Notes: a model not told the origin generated them from the sequence alone. A DNA stretch of 5,338 nt from CBFGTV01 sp965652145 (GCA_965652145.1 CBFGTV010000129.1:1-5338), one strand, 5' to 3'. Positions 1 to 4,717 are shown, numbered from the stretch's first letter. Translations and numbers: made by a program.

Positions 1-47
1 ATAATAATCTAATATCTCAGATTTATCCTTAAAAAACGTTAAATGAT

Positions 48-2549
48 ATGGTAAATAAAGTGGATACGACAATATCTAACTTACGAGCCCTTAATTATTT
101 TGACGATCATAACAAAATTACTTCTGAAGGCCTGATGTTCTTGGAACGTAGTCAATATAAGGAGAAGGAAGGGCGTATACAACTTCATTCACCTGGATAT
201 TTAGAGAAGCAAATCTTGACTGAAATTTCCCAGGGGGTATATACCTTTGAAAAGATTCGCCTTGGGGATTTAGATCAGGAAAGTGTGAATTATATTTGCA
301 GAAGTTATATGCTACATTTGTATTCGCAAGGCTATTTATCTTTTGAAGATGGGAGGTTTGCTATTACTGACAAGGCTAAGGAGCTGCTCTATAAAGACAA
401 TTATAAGATTACTAAATACGATGCAAAAAATATTGTAGATGCCAGTATTGAAGGGGTATTTACATTTAACAGCTACCTTTTACATCAACGCTCACTTGGA
501 AAGTCAGAAGAAGAAATCATGAAGGGTTTTGAGAGTATTACAAAACGCTTAGAAAATCACATTTACCATGGAATGGTCCAGTTTGATGGGGACAGATATA
601 TCCTTTCCAATGAGTTTATTCAGGCTTGCGGAAAGAATCCGACCATAGTGAAAAAGGACTTTAAACTGAACGATTATGATAAAAATATCCTGACCATGAT
701 TGATCAAAAAGTTTTTTCAATGGAAAAGGCCTTGCCTGTCTTAGAAGCGGTATATCGGGATGAACAGGAGGCCAAGCGTCGCTTTTATATCATGCGTTCC
801 CGAGCAAAGGCCCTGGCCCATGCTGGATATGTCTCCATTAATGCCAAGGGATTTTATGCCCTTTCTGATATGGGAAAAGCTGTTCTCGAAAACTTTGATT
901 ATTCCTTATCTTATTTTGACTATAAGACATTTCTGGAAACCTCCATTGACAGGGTATTTTCCTTGGAGTTTTATACTGCATACTACATGCAGCGAGGCTT
1001 CACTAAGGAAGAATTAGATAAGGAGTTAACTAGAATAAAATCTCGCCTGGAGTTACACCGATCCAGTGGGTTATTGGAGCCGGTTGAAGGATCAGAAACC
1101 CTGTTCTTTATCTCTGACCGATTTTTGAATAAATATAAAGAAGATCATATGGCAAATAAGGAGTTTCAACTTGGTAAATTTGATCAATTTATACTCAGGC
1201 AAGCAAAGAGTGGGGTGATTGATATAAAGGCCTATGTGGAGGGTTTACGAGGCTTAGAAAATAGACTGGACGATAAAGCTATCTACAACAAAGAGCGTAT
1301 GTTTAAGAATCGTTTATTTCTGCTAGAAAGGGAAGGATATGTGGTTTTAATTGACCAGGACAAGTATCTGACCACTGGTAAGCATTTAGCAATGAAAGAT
1401 AAAACCACCGGTGAAGTTATCAAGCTTGGAAAGTTTGATAAACAGCTATATCAACGATTTGAAAAGGCCGGATTAACGGAGGGGTTTGTCCTAGATGACA
1501 TTAAATATAGTTTTTCTGAACGTGACACCAGGTTCTTCACAGGTCGGTGTGTGAAACTGAAAAATAGTGGCTATCTTGTTGAACTTAACGATAAACTATT
1601 TTTTTCTGAACGCTTTAAGGATGAGATTATGGGAAAAATACCTGAATTTCAGTCACGAGAAAAAAAGGAAATAAAGGTCAATCGCTTTGATGTAAATAAT
1701 ATATTTCGATGTAATCATCAAGGAGTATCCTTCTCAAAGGAATCCTATACTAAATTCTACATGGGTAAAGAAGAAGACTTTGATAAGTTCTGGAAACGGG
1801 TTTCAAAGCGGGTTGAGAATCTTGTGGAGCAGGGCTATCTGATTCCAATGGGGGAGGAATATCTCTTTGCAGACAAATTCACCGAAGCCTGTCGAGAGCA
1901 TGAAAGAAAGCTAATAAGAATGAAAAATAGGGACCCATTGGACTTGAATCCAGAGCAGAGATTTATTTTGAAGGAGCTACAGACATTTTTAAATATTACT
2001 CAGGATCAATTCAATATGAAAGATGACTTGGCTCCCGAATTGAGAAATCTATATAATCGGGGGATTATTGATTACGAAAATCGAGTGATTAATGGTGTGA
2101 ATACAAAGGTATTTTATCTAACTTCCGAAGGTAAACAATTGACTTCCAAACTAACCGGGGTTCAAGTGGCTAACATCTATTCTTCTAAAATTCATAGTAG
2201 ACCAGAAGAACTTCAACATGATGTTTTGGTCTACAGTGCTTATAAAGATGCAGAGATAAGGCTTATGGTAGCTGGTAAGGCAATAGTAGGAGTAAGATCG
2301 GATCGTCAAATGAGAAGTCAGCTGTATGCTGATAAAAACTATGAGATTTCAGACTTAGAGATTGAATATGAGGATGTAAAGACTGGCGAAAGGGGAATTG
2401 TGAATATCGAGGTTGATTTAGGTTACTCTGAATCCACTATTAAAAGTAAGGCAGAAAATATAAAAAATTTGGTATGGTATTCAAATTCTGAATCGCAGCT
2501 GAGGAAAATTGAAAGGGCAGTACCAGGAGCCAGGACTATAAAGCTATAG
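48..2549 (+). CDS. Tandem winged-helix repeat protein with C-terminal replication-relaxation/nuclease-like domain
   Basis: No established function. The 833-residue product is built from about eight repeats of 73-90 residues. Most begin with a hydrophobic-x-x-(F/Y)-D motif (FD or YD at residues 124, 210, 290, 378, 463 and 547) and continue to a helix ending in a G-Y-(L/V)-like turn (near residues 96, 176, 261, 342, 431, 509, 597 and 673) followed by a short beta wing. This is the winged helix-turn-helix pattern, so DNA binding is inferred. Residues about 715-833 carry H724-D725, S768-D769, E788-V789-D790-x-G and K799/K801. This resembles the end of the replication-relaxation family and a PD-(D/E)XK-like core, so nuclease activity is possible but unproven. 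ATG 48 has no visible ribosome binding site, and residues 1-45 look like the second half of another repeat. An in-frame TAA lies at 30-32, so the 5' end may be truncated. The prepilin peptidase gene follows after a 52-bp palindromic element and may be co-transcribed. Confidence 0.85.
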   Translation: MVNKVDTTISNLRALNYFDDHNKITSEGLMFLERSQYKEKEGRIQLHSPGYLEKQILTEISQGVYTFEKIRLGDLDQESVNYICRSYMLHLYSQGYLSFEDGRFAITDKAKELLYKDNYKITKYDAKNIVDASIEGVFTFNSYLLHQRSLGKSEEEIMKGFESITKRLENHIYHGMVQFDGDRYILSNEFIQACGKNPTIVKKDFKLNDYDKNILTMIDQKVFSMEKALPVLEAVYRDEQEAKRRFYIMRSRAKALAHAGYVSINAKGFYALSDMGKAVLENFDYSLSYFDYKTFLETSIDRVFSLEFYTAYYMQRGFTKEELDKELTRIKSRLELHRSSGLLEPVEGSETLFFISDRFLNKYKEDHMANKEFQLGKFDQFILRQAKSGVIDIKAYVEGLRGLENRLDDKAIYNKERMFKNRLFLLEREGYVVLIDQDKYLTTGKHLAMKDKTTGEVIKLGKFDKQLYQRFEKAGLTEGFVLDDIKYSFSERDTRFFTGRCVKLKNSGYLVELNDKLFFSERFKDEIMGKIPEFQSREKKEIKVNRFDVNNIFRCNHQGVSFSKESYTKFYMGKEEDFDKFWKRVSKRVENLVEQGYLIPMGEEYLFADKFTEACREHERKLIRMKNRDPLDLNPEQRFILKELQTFLNITQDQFNMKDDLAPELRNLYNRGIIDYENRVINGVNTKVFYLTSEGKQLTSKLTGVQVANIYSSKIHSRPEELQHDVLVYSAYKDAEIRLMVAGKAIVGVRSDRQMRSQLYADKNYEISDLEIEYEDVKTGERGIVNIEVDLGYSESTIKSKAENIKNLVWYSNSESQLRKIERAVPGARTIKL

Positions 2550-2550
2550 C

Positions 2551-2602
2551 GTAGGACGTCTTCTGCGGCAGATCCAGCTGCAGCTTCCTGGATATGTCCG
2601 AC
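2551..2602 (+). repeat. 52-bp REP-like palindromic element, copy A
   Basis: The element starts GTAGGAC (2551-2557) and ends GTCCGAC (2596-2602). These ends pair with one mismatch. Inside, ATCCAG (2572-2577) and CTGGAT (2588-2593) form a second stem around a 10-nt loop, and the self-complementary AGCTGCAGCT occupies 2576-2585. It begins one base after the stop codon of the large upstream gene and lies just before the ribosome binding site of the prepilin peptidase gene. It could therefore affect read-through or mRNA stability between them. Copies B and C have the same total length and the same GTAGGAC start. Confidence 0.7.
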
Positions 2603-2617
2603 GGTAAGATAAGTAAC

Positions 2618-2623
2618 GGAGGT
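2618..2623 (+). promoter_or_regulatory. Ribosome binding site for prepilin peptidase
   Basis: GGAGGT lies 13 nt before ATG 2637, a longer gap than usual. A second ATG at 2627 is only 3 nt away and opens a 30-codon frame ending at 2719 that overlaps the gene. ATG 2637 is kept because it begins the membrane protein directly, and there is no other in-frame start between the site and 2637. Confidence 0.55.
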
Positions 2624-2636
2624 AAAATGTATAATA

Positions 2637-3116
2637 ATGAAAAATTTGATTTTAGCAGGAATTTGGTTTGTACTTGGATACATTATTTACACCGATATAC
2701 GATATATGAAAATCTATAATAAATCTATCATCTTTTTATTGAGTCTGATTTTAATTTACCTGTTGTTTTTTTCTAATGATGATGTATTTCAAGGAATTTT
2801 GGGATGTTTTATAGGGGGCCTACCCTTGTCTCTGACCTATATTATTAGTAATAGTAAAGTAGGGTTGGCAATCAACCGGAGGGCCGGTTCCCTTGGAGGG
2901 GGAGATGTGAAACTAGCGGGAGCTATAGGCTTATTATTAGGTTATCACAAGACTTTGTTAGCAATATTCTTCGGGTGTATATTTCAATTAATGTTTCTGA
3001 TTTTAAAGAAAAATAAAAGGAGCAGGCCTTTTGCCCCAGCTATTTCTATTGGCTGTTTTCTCTCTTTTTATTGGGGAAATGAATTTATTTTATTTTTACT
3101 GAATCTGATATTCTGA
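2637..3116 (+). CDS. Prepilin peptidase, A24 family (short, TadV/CpaA-like)
   Basis: Predicted membrane aspartic peptidase that would cleave the leader from type IV pilin-like precursors at the cytoplasmic face. The 159-residue product has about five to six hydrophobic segments. Both catalytic aspartates of the family are visible: D20 in the Y-T-D-I-R motif at the end of the first membrane segment, followed by the usual polar stretch, and D90 in G87-G-G-D-V-K-L. A typical F-A-P-A-I-x-I-G motif follows at 132-139. It lacks the N-terminal cysteine-containing methylase region of long PilD-type enzymes, which matches the short CpaA/TadV forms. No pilin, ATPase or secretion gene is present in the window, so its substrate is unknown and it may act on proteins encoded elsewhere. 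The gene is bracketed by two inverted 52-bp palindromic elements. No clear own promoter is seen, so it may depend on transcription from the gene upstream. Confidence 0.9.
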   Translation: MKNLILAGIWFVLGYIIYTDIRYMKIYNKSIIFLLSLILIYLLFFSNDDVFQGILGCFIGGLPLSLTYIISNSKVGLAINRRAGSLGGGDVKLAGAIGLLLGYHKTLLAIFFGCIFQLMFLILKKNKRSRPFAPAISIGCFLSFYWGNEFILFLLNLIF

Positions 3117-3172
3117 TATTAATAGGGGTTAATAGCCAAAATTATTGGAATTAATGGGGTTATTTTTCTAGT

Positions 3173-3224
3173 GTCGGACATAATTCACCAGCTGCCGGCG
3201 ATCCTGGAGGGTGAATGGTCCTAC
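3173..3224 (-). repeat. 52-bp REP-like palindromic element, copy B
   Basis: On the + strand it runs from GTCGGAC (3173-3179) to GTCCTAC (3218-3224). Read on the minus strand it has the same GTAGGAC start and ATGTCCGAC end as copy A, so it is in inverted orientation to A. The inner stem is TTCACC (3184-3189) with GGTGAA (3210-3215), and CCAG/CTGG lies within. The interior differs strongly from copy A although total length and end sequences are the same. No U-run follows, so it is not a standard terminator. It lies between the prepilin peptidase and lipoprotein genes. Confidence 0.7.
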
Positions 3225-3263
3225 AAATAAAAAGTGAGAATTTATAAAAAATTATTGGGTTTT

Positions 3264-3291
3264 TTGATAAATATTGTGTTAAACTTAAATT
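3264..3291 (+). promoter_or_regulatory. Candidate promoter for lipoprotein gene
   Basis: TTGATA (3264-3269) and TAAATT (3286-3291) are 16 nt apart. This is a moderate sigma-A-like match and leaves a short leader before the ribosome binding site at 3313. A perfect TATAAT at 3302-3307 also exists, but it would start transcription within the ribosome binding site and has no good -35. Confidence 0.35.
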
Positions 3292-3325
3292 ATTGAGATA
3301 TTATAATGAAATGGAGGAAGGTTAT

Positions 3326-3721
3326 TTGAAAAAGTCTTTTTCTTTAATAATCATATTAGGTATTATACTATGTATTTTGATGACTTTATTTAGTTGCTCA
3401 CGCTCCGACGAAAGAATTTTAAAGCAAATAGGGTTTAAAGAGCATAAGGAAAAGGCTATGGATGGTCTATTTTCTGAAATAGCAGGAATATTTAATGAGG
3501 GTTTTGAAAATAAAGTTACCCTTAATGGTACCGAATTTACGGCTGGAGAAAAAATCTTAGTCTCAGGAAATGCTGGAAAAGATAAAAAGAGTGTTGAGGT
3601 TATATTTAGCGGTTATTATCCATTTCTCGATGAGGTTTATGTTAGGACTTTAGAGTCTAAGAAGGATAAAGTATTTAAAATCAAAGCTAAGGACATAAGT
3701 ATATCAAAGACATGGAACTAA
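3326..3721 (+). CDS. Small predicted lipoprotein, unknown function
   Basis: Not recognised as a member of a named family. The start chosen is TTG 3326 because GGAGG (3313-3317) lies 8 nt before it. The frame is open back to TTG 3293 and has ATG 3311, but neither has a ribosome binding site. The resulting product has 131 residues and begins with a lipoprotein signal: K2-K3, a hydrophobic run from about 5 to 22, then L21-F22-S23-C24 as the lipobox. F at the -2 position is less usual. After lipidation at C24 the mature protein would be about 108 residues, anchored on the outer face of the membrane. The mature part is charged, with a likely beta-rich C-terminal half from about residue 62 that could be a small binding domain. 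A terminator follows directly after the stop codon, so the gene appears to end its own transcription unit. Confidence 0.75.
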   Translation: MKKSFSLIIILGIILCILMTLFSCSRSDERILKQIGFKEHKEKAMDGLFSEIAGIFNEGFENKVTLNGTEFTAGEKILVSGNAGKDKKSVEVIFSGYYPFLDEVYVRTLESKKDKVFKIKAKDISISKTWN

Positions 3722-3761
3722 AAAATTGTCGATTTCCTATGAATTGGAGATCGACAATTTT
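3722..3761 (+). terminator. Intrinsic terminator after lipoprotein gene
   Basis: AAAATTGTCGAT (3722-3733) pairs perfectly with ATCGACAATTTT (3750-3761), a 12-bp stem beginning directly after the stop codon. The trailing T-rich sequence continues past 3761. The flanking A-run and T-run mean it could also work on the minus strand. Confidence 0.85.
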
Positions 3762-3822
3762 AATTTTATATATCATTTTAGCCTTTGTCTATTAACTGAA
3801 TGAGGGATGTCTAGTATAAAGA

Positions 3823-3856
3823 ATAAGAAGCAATATAGGAACAAGCTTCTTCTTAT
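3823..3856. promoter_or_regulatory. Inverted repeat at toxin promoter, possible operator
   Basis: ATAAGAAG (3823-3830) and CTTCTTAT (3849-3856) form a perfect 8-bp inverted repeat separated by 18 nt. The right arm ends in the TG of the extended -10, so a protein bound here would cover the -35 region. No regulator gene is seen nearby, and this could be chance in AT-rich DNA. Confidence 0.3.
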
Positions 3857-3864
3857 GGTATAAT
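3856..3864 (+). promoter_or_regulatory. Extended -10 promoter for small hydrophobic peptide
   Basis: TG (3856-3857), one base, then a perfect TATAAT (3859-3864) make a classical extended -10. No good -35 hexamer lies 16-18 nt upstream, which is acceptable for this promoter type. Transcription would begin near 3871, giving a leader of about 28 nt and an mRNA of about 155 nt up to the terminator at 3997-4026. Confidence 0.7.
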
Positions 3865-3871
3865 TTAGTCA

Positions 3872-3895
3872 GGCTTCCGAAAGGAGGTGAAGCTC
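3872..3895 (+). promoter_or_regulatory. Leader hairpin with perfect ribosome binding site in its loop
   Basis: GGCTTC (3872-3877) can pair with GAAGCT (3889-3894, last pair G-U). The loop contains AAAGGAGGT, part of an unusually complete anti-Shine-Dalgarno match (3880-3890). The spacing from GGAGG to TTG 3899 is 11 nt. Leader structures that tune ribosome access are typical of type I toxin mRNAs. That this hairpin plays such a role is inferred. Confidence 0.5.
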
Positions 3896-3910
3896 CAATT
3901 GAATCCTCAA
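3892..3910. repeat. Direct repeat 1, over the toxin start codon
   Basis: GCTCCAATTGAATCCTCAA. The TTG start codon (3899-3901) is inside it. The same sequence with one A missing recurs at 4032-4049, beyond the terminator. This is the arrangement needed for an antisense RNA made from the second copy to pair with the toxin mRNA at its start codon. Confidence 0.85.
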
Positions 3911-3994
3911 CAACAAAAGAGAATGACAGAAATCTTACTGGCGATTGCTGCCCTTATTACTGCAATCGCAACACTGATTCAAGCGGTAAGATAA
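3899..3994 (+). CDS. 31-residue single-span membrane peptide, probable type I toxin
   Basis: Too short for standard ORF calling. The TTG start is supported by the AAAGGAGGTGA ribosome binding site at 3880-3890. GTG 3887 is in frame but lies inside that site, and ATG 3923 has only a weak AAGAGA upstream. The peptide has a polar head (N-P-Q-Q-Q-K-R, residues 2-8), one hydrophobic helix from about I12 to I27 rich in Ala, Ile and Leu, and a short tail ending Q-A-V-R. This is the general form of type I toxins (Fst, TxpA/BsrG and holin-like peptides), which insert into the cytoplasmic membrane. No direct sequence match to Fst is recognised. The surroundings support the toxin call: its own extended -10 promoter, a tight terminator that could work both ways, direct repeats on both sides and a convergent minus-strand promoter. 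A small non-toxic membrane peptide remains possible. Confidence 0.7.
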   Translation: MNPQQQKRMTEILLAIAALITAIATLIQAVR

Positions 3995-3996
3995 TG

Positions 3997-4026
3997 AAAA
4001 AGCAGGTGTAGCCGCACCTGCTTTTT
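3997..4026. terminator. Bidirectional terminator shared by toxin mRNA and antisense RNA
   Basis: AAAAAGCAGGTG (3997-4008) and CACCTGCTTTTT (4015-4026) form a perfect 12-bp stem with a 6-nt loop TAGCCG. The A-run before and the T-run after let it stop transcription from either side. It begins 2 nt after the stop codon of the small peptide. The loops of the two converging RNAs would be complementary, as in par-type modules. Confidence 0.9.
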
Positions 4027-4031
4027 CTTTT

Positions 4032-4049
4032 GCTCCAATTGATCCTCAA
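4032..4049. repeat. Direct repeat 2, in the predicted antitoxin RNA
   Basis: GCTCCAATTGATCCTCAA, identical to direct repeat 1 (3892-3910) except for one missing A. It lies just past the shared terminator and just downstream, on the minus strand, of the predicted antitoxin promoter. It has no coding role that can be seen. Confidence 0.85.
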
Positions 4050-4072
4050 AAATATTTATTGTTTATACATAA

Positions 4073-4101
4073 AGTATAACCAAGTCAAGAGTAAATTACA
4101 A
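4073..4101 (-). promoter_or_regulatory. Minus-strand promoter for antitoxin RNA
   Basis: Read on the minus strand, TTGTAA (4101-4096), a 17-nt spacer and TATACT (4078-4073, five of six consensus bases). An overlapping alternative is TTGACT (4088-4083) with TATAAA (4067-4062) or TAAACA (4065-4060). Either would fire toward the shared terminator and across direct repeat 2. Confidence 0.65.
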
Positions 4102-4207
4102 GGGTTTTTAGAAATTTTCTTGCACAGCCTTCTATTTCTAGCTATTTTGACTATTTTATGTATATTATGGGCTTATATAAAAATTTTAAACATTTCTAAA
4201 CATTGCT

Positions 4208-4259
4208 GTAGGACATTTTTGAAAGATCTGGCCACACTCCAGGAGAAAAATTGTCTTAC
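4208..4259 (+). repeat. 52-bp REP-like palindromic element, copy C
   Basis: GTAGGAC (4208-4214) pairs with GTCTTAC (4253-4259) through seven pairs including one G-U. ATTTTT (4215-4220) then pairs with AAAAAT (4246-4251), and CTGG (4228-4231) with CCAG (4239-4242) forms the tip. The length is exactly that of copies A and B and the orientation is as copy A. The interior is AT-rich at the base, unlike the other two. Confidence 0.7.
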
Positions 4260-4260
4260 G

Positions 4261-4320
4261 TTGGGCGTTTCCTTCGGACCGGGGGGTCCGTTCCAAATCG
4301 CCAAAACCGGGCGGATTTTC
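4261..4320 (+). other. GC-rich hairpin cluster directly after copy C
   Basis: CGGACC (4275-4280) and GGTCCG (4285-4290) form a strong stem with a GGGG loop. TTGGGCG (4261-4267) and CGCCAA (4299-4304) can close a second stem around it with one bulged G. AAATC (4296-4300) can instead pair with GATTT or GGATTT further on (4313-4318), so two competing folds are possible. No protein is credible here. It may belong to a short RNA ending at the terminator at 4368-4405. Confidence 0.4.
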
Positions 4321-4367
4321 CACTAAACCCCTAACGCAAAAGAGCTAAAAACAACTAAATTAAGGAT

Positions 4368-4405
4368 AAGACTTAGCGTTCTTGTCAGAACCCTAAGTCT
4401 TTTTT
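4368..4405 (+). terminator. Intrinsic terminator without an adjacent gene
   Basis: AAGACTTAG (4368-4376) pairs with CTAAGTCTT (4393-4401). Inside, GTTCT and AGAAC add five pairs around a 4-nt loop. A T-run reaches 4405. It is clearly oriented to the + strand, yet there is no credible protein gene between 4027 and 4367. It probably ends a small untranslated transcript from that stretch, or read-through from the toxin gene. Confidence 0.8.
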
Positions 4406-4420
4406 GATTTTATATTTTTT

Positions 4421-4448
4421 GCAAGAGTGACCTCACACTTGCCTTTTT
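4421..4448 (+). terminator. Second + strand terminator-like hairpin
   Basis: GCAAG (4421-4425) pairs with CTTGC (4438-4442). After an A-A mismatch, GTG and CAC pair around a 4-nt loop, and T4444-T4448 follow. It is weaker than the hairpin at 4368 and may be a back-up terminator, or mark the left edge of the structured region that follows. Confidence 0.5.
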
Positions 4449-4449
4449 C

Positions 4450-4676
4450 GCCCCTCTCCCGTCTCCCCTCCGGGGAGAAGCCTACTTGGGCGCCCAAGTA
4501 GCAAGGCGTATACCCTCGCCGGTGGGCAGCCCCTCAACGTGTCGTTGAGGAGCAGGGCAATAGGGTGAGGATGAGGCCAGGGTGAAGTGCTTCTGAACGT
4601 CAAGGCCAGGCTCTGTACTGGAAAAATTTTTTATAGGAAACCACTATAAAAATTTTTTCCAGTAGCCTTGACGAAG
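4450..4676 (+). ncRNA. Candidate structured noncoding RNA (possibly HEARO/omega-RNA-like)
   Basis: About 225 nt, clearly more GC-rich than its surroundings and without a protein frame. Successive stems are: TCTCCCC/GGGGAGA (4462-4468 with 4472-4478); the 20-bp palindrome CTACTTGGGCGCCCAAGTAG (4482-4501), bracketed by GCC and GGC; ACCCT with AGGGT enclosing CCTCAACG/CGTTGAGG (4532-4539 with 4543-4550); GAAG/CTTC near 4585-4594; and CGTCAAGG/CCTTGACG (4598-4605 with 4666-4673). This density of nested stems suggests a folded RNA rather than spacer DNA. Size and a stem-GCC-stem-GGC layout loosely recall HEARO RNAs, the guide scaffolds of IscB that also occur without the protein. That identity rests on memory of the general layout only. 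No IscB, TnpB, reverse transcriptase or transposase gene is in the window. The strand is inferred and not certain. Confidence 0.45.
4598..4673. repeat. Long composite hairpin with AT-rich arm
   Basis: The outer stem is CGTCAAGG (4598-4605) with CCTTGACG (4666-4673). The inner stem has 21 positions with one mismatch (4616-4636 with 4644-4664) and a 7-nt loop GAAACCA. A 10-nt bulge separates the stems on the left side and a single G on the right. The inner arm is nearly all A/T between TACTGG and CCAGTA, in contrast with the GC-rich neighbourhood. Confidence 0.85.
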
Positions 4677-4690
4677 GTTTAATATTAAGA

Positions 4691-4717
4691 AAAAAACTCC
4701 CTACATCAGGGAGTTTT
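4691..4717 (-). terminator. Terminator overlapping the end of the DUF3846 gene
   Basis: On the minus strand, AAAACTCCCT (4717-4708) pairs with AGGGAGTTTT (4702-4693) around a 5-nt loop, followed by more T. The last codons and the TAG stop (4703-4701) of the gene lie inside the hairpin, so translation runs into its own terminator. The A/T flanks would also allow + strand termination. Confidence 0.85.

Larger units (their letters stand above)
3997..4066 (-). ncRNA. Predicted antisense antitoxin RNA (par RNA II-like), about 70 nt
   Basis: Predicted from a minus-strand promoter at 4073-4101 (start near 4066) and the bidirectional terminator. Its 5' half carries the complement of direct repeat 2 (4032-4049). 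That sequence would pair with direct repeat 1 on the toxin mRNA over 10 bp, one bulged A, then 8 bp, covering the TTG start codon and blocking translation. Its 3' half is the terminator hairpin complementary to that of the toxin mRNA. The length and the order (repeat, then shared terminator) match RNA II of pAD1 par, which is about 65 nt. The existence of the transcript is inferred. Confidence 0.6.

Noticed and set aside
760..1017. 85-codon + strand frame
   Set aside because: Out-of-frame shadow inside the large repeat protein gene, with no ribosome binding site support.
2423..2683. 86-codon minus-strand frame
   Set aside because: It overlaps the 3' end of the large gene, copy A and the start of the prepilin peptidase gene, and has no family resemblance.
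2627..2719. 30-codon frame from ATG 2627
   Set aside because: Only 3 nt from the ribosome binding site, overlapping the prepilin peptidase in another frame, with no recognisable product.
3119..3162. Two short direct repeats, TTAATAGGGGTTA (3119-3131) and TTAATGGGGTTA (3151-3162)
   Set aside because: Short, AT-rich and imperfect, with no associated promoter or structure. May be chance or an operator, but nothing supports it.
3293..3325. Upstream TTG/ATG starts for the lipoprotein
   Set aside because: TTG 3293 and ATG 3311 lack a ribosome binding site and would put charged residues before the signal peptide. TTG 3326 has GGAGG at 8 nt.
2551..4259. Integron attC sites as an explanation for the 52-bp elements
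   Set aside because: Ends do not match RYYYAAC...GTTRRRY, the copies are not all in one orientation, and no integrase is present in the window. REP-like is the closer comparison.
4030..4326. 98-codon + strand frame with a hydrophobic stretch
   Set aside because: It starts at TTG inside the terminator T-rich end, has no ribosome binding site and no internal ATG, and runs through direct repeat 2, the antitoxin promoter, copy C and the GC-rich hairpins. Better explained as noncoding.
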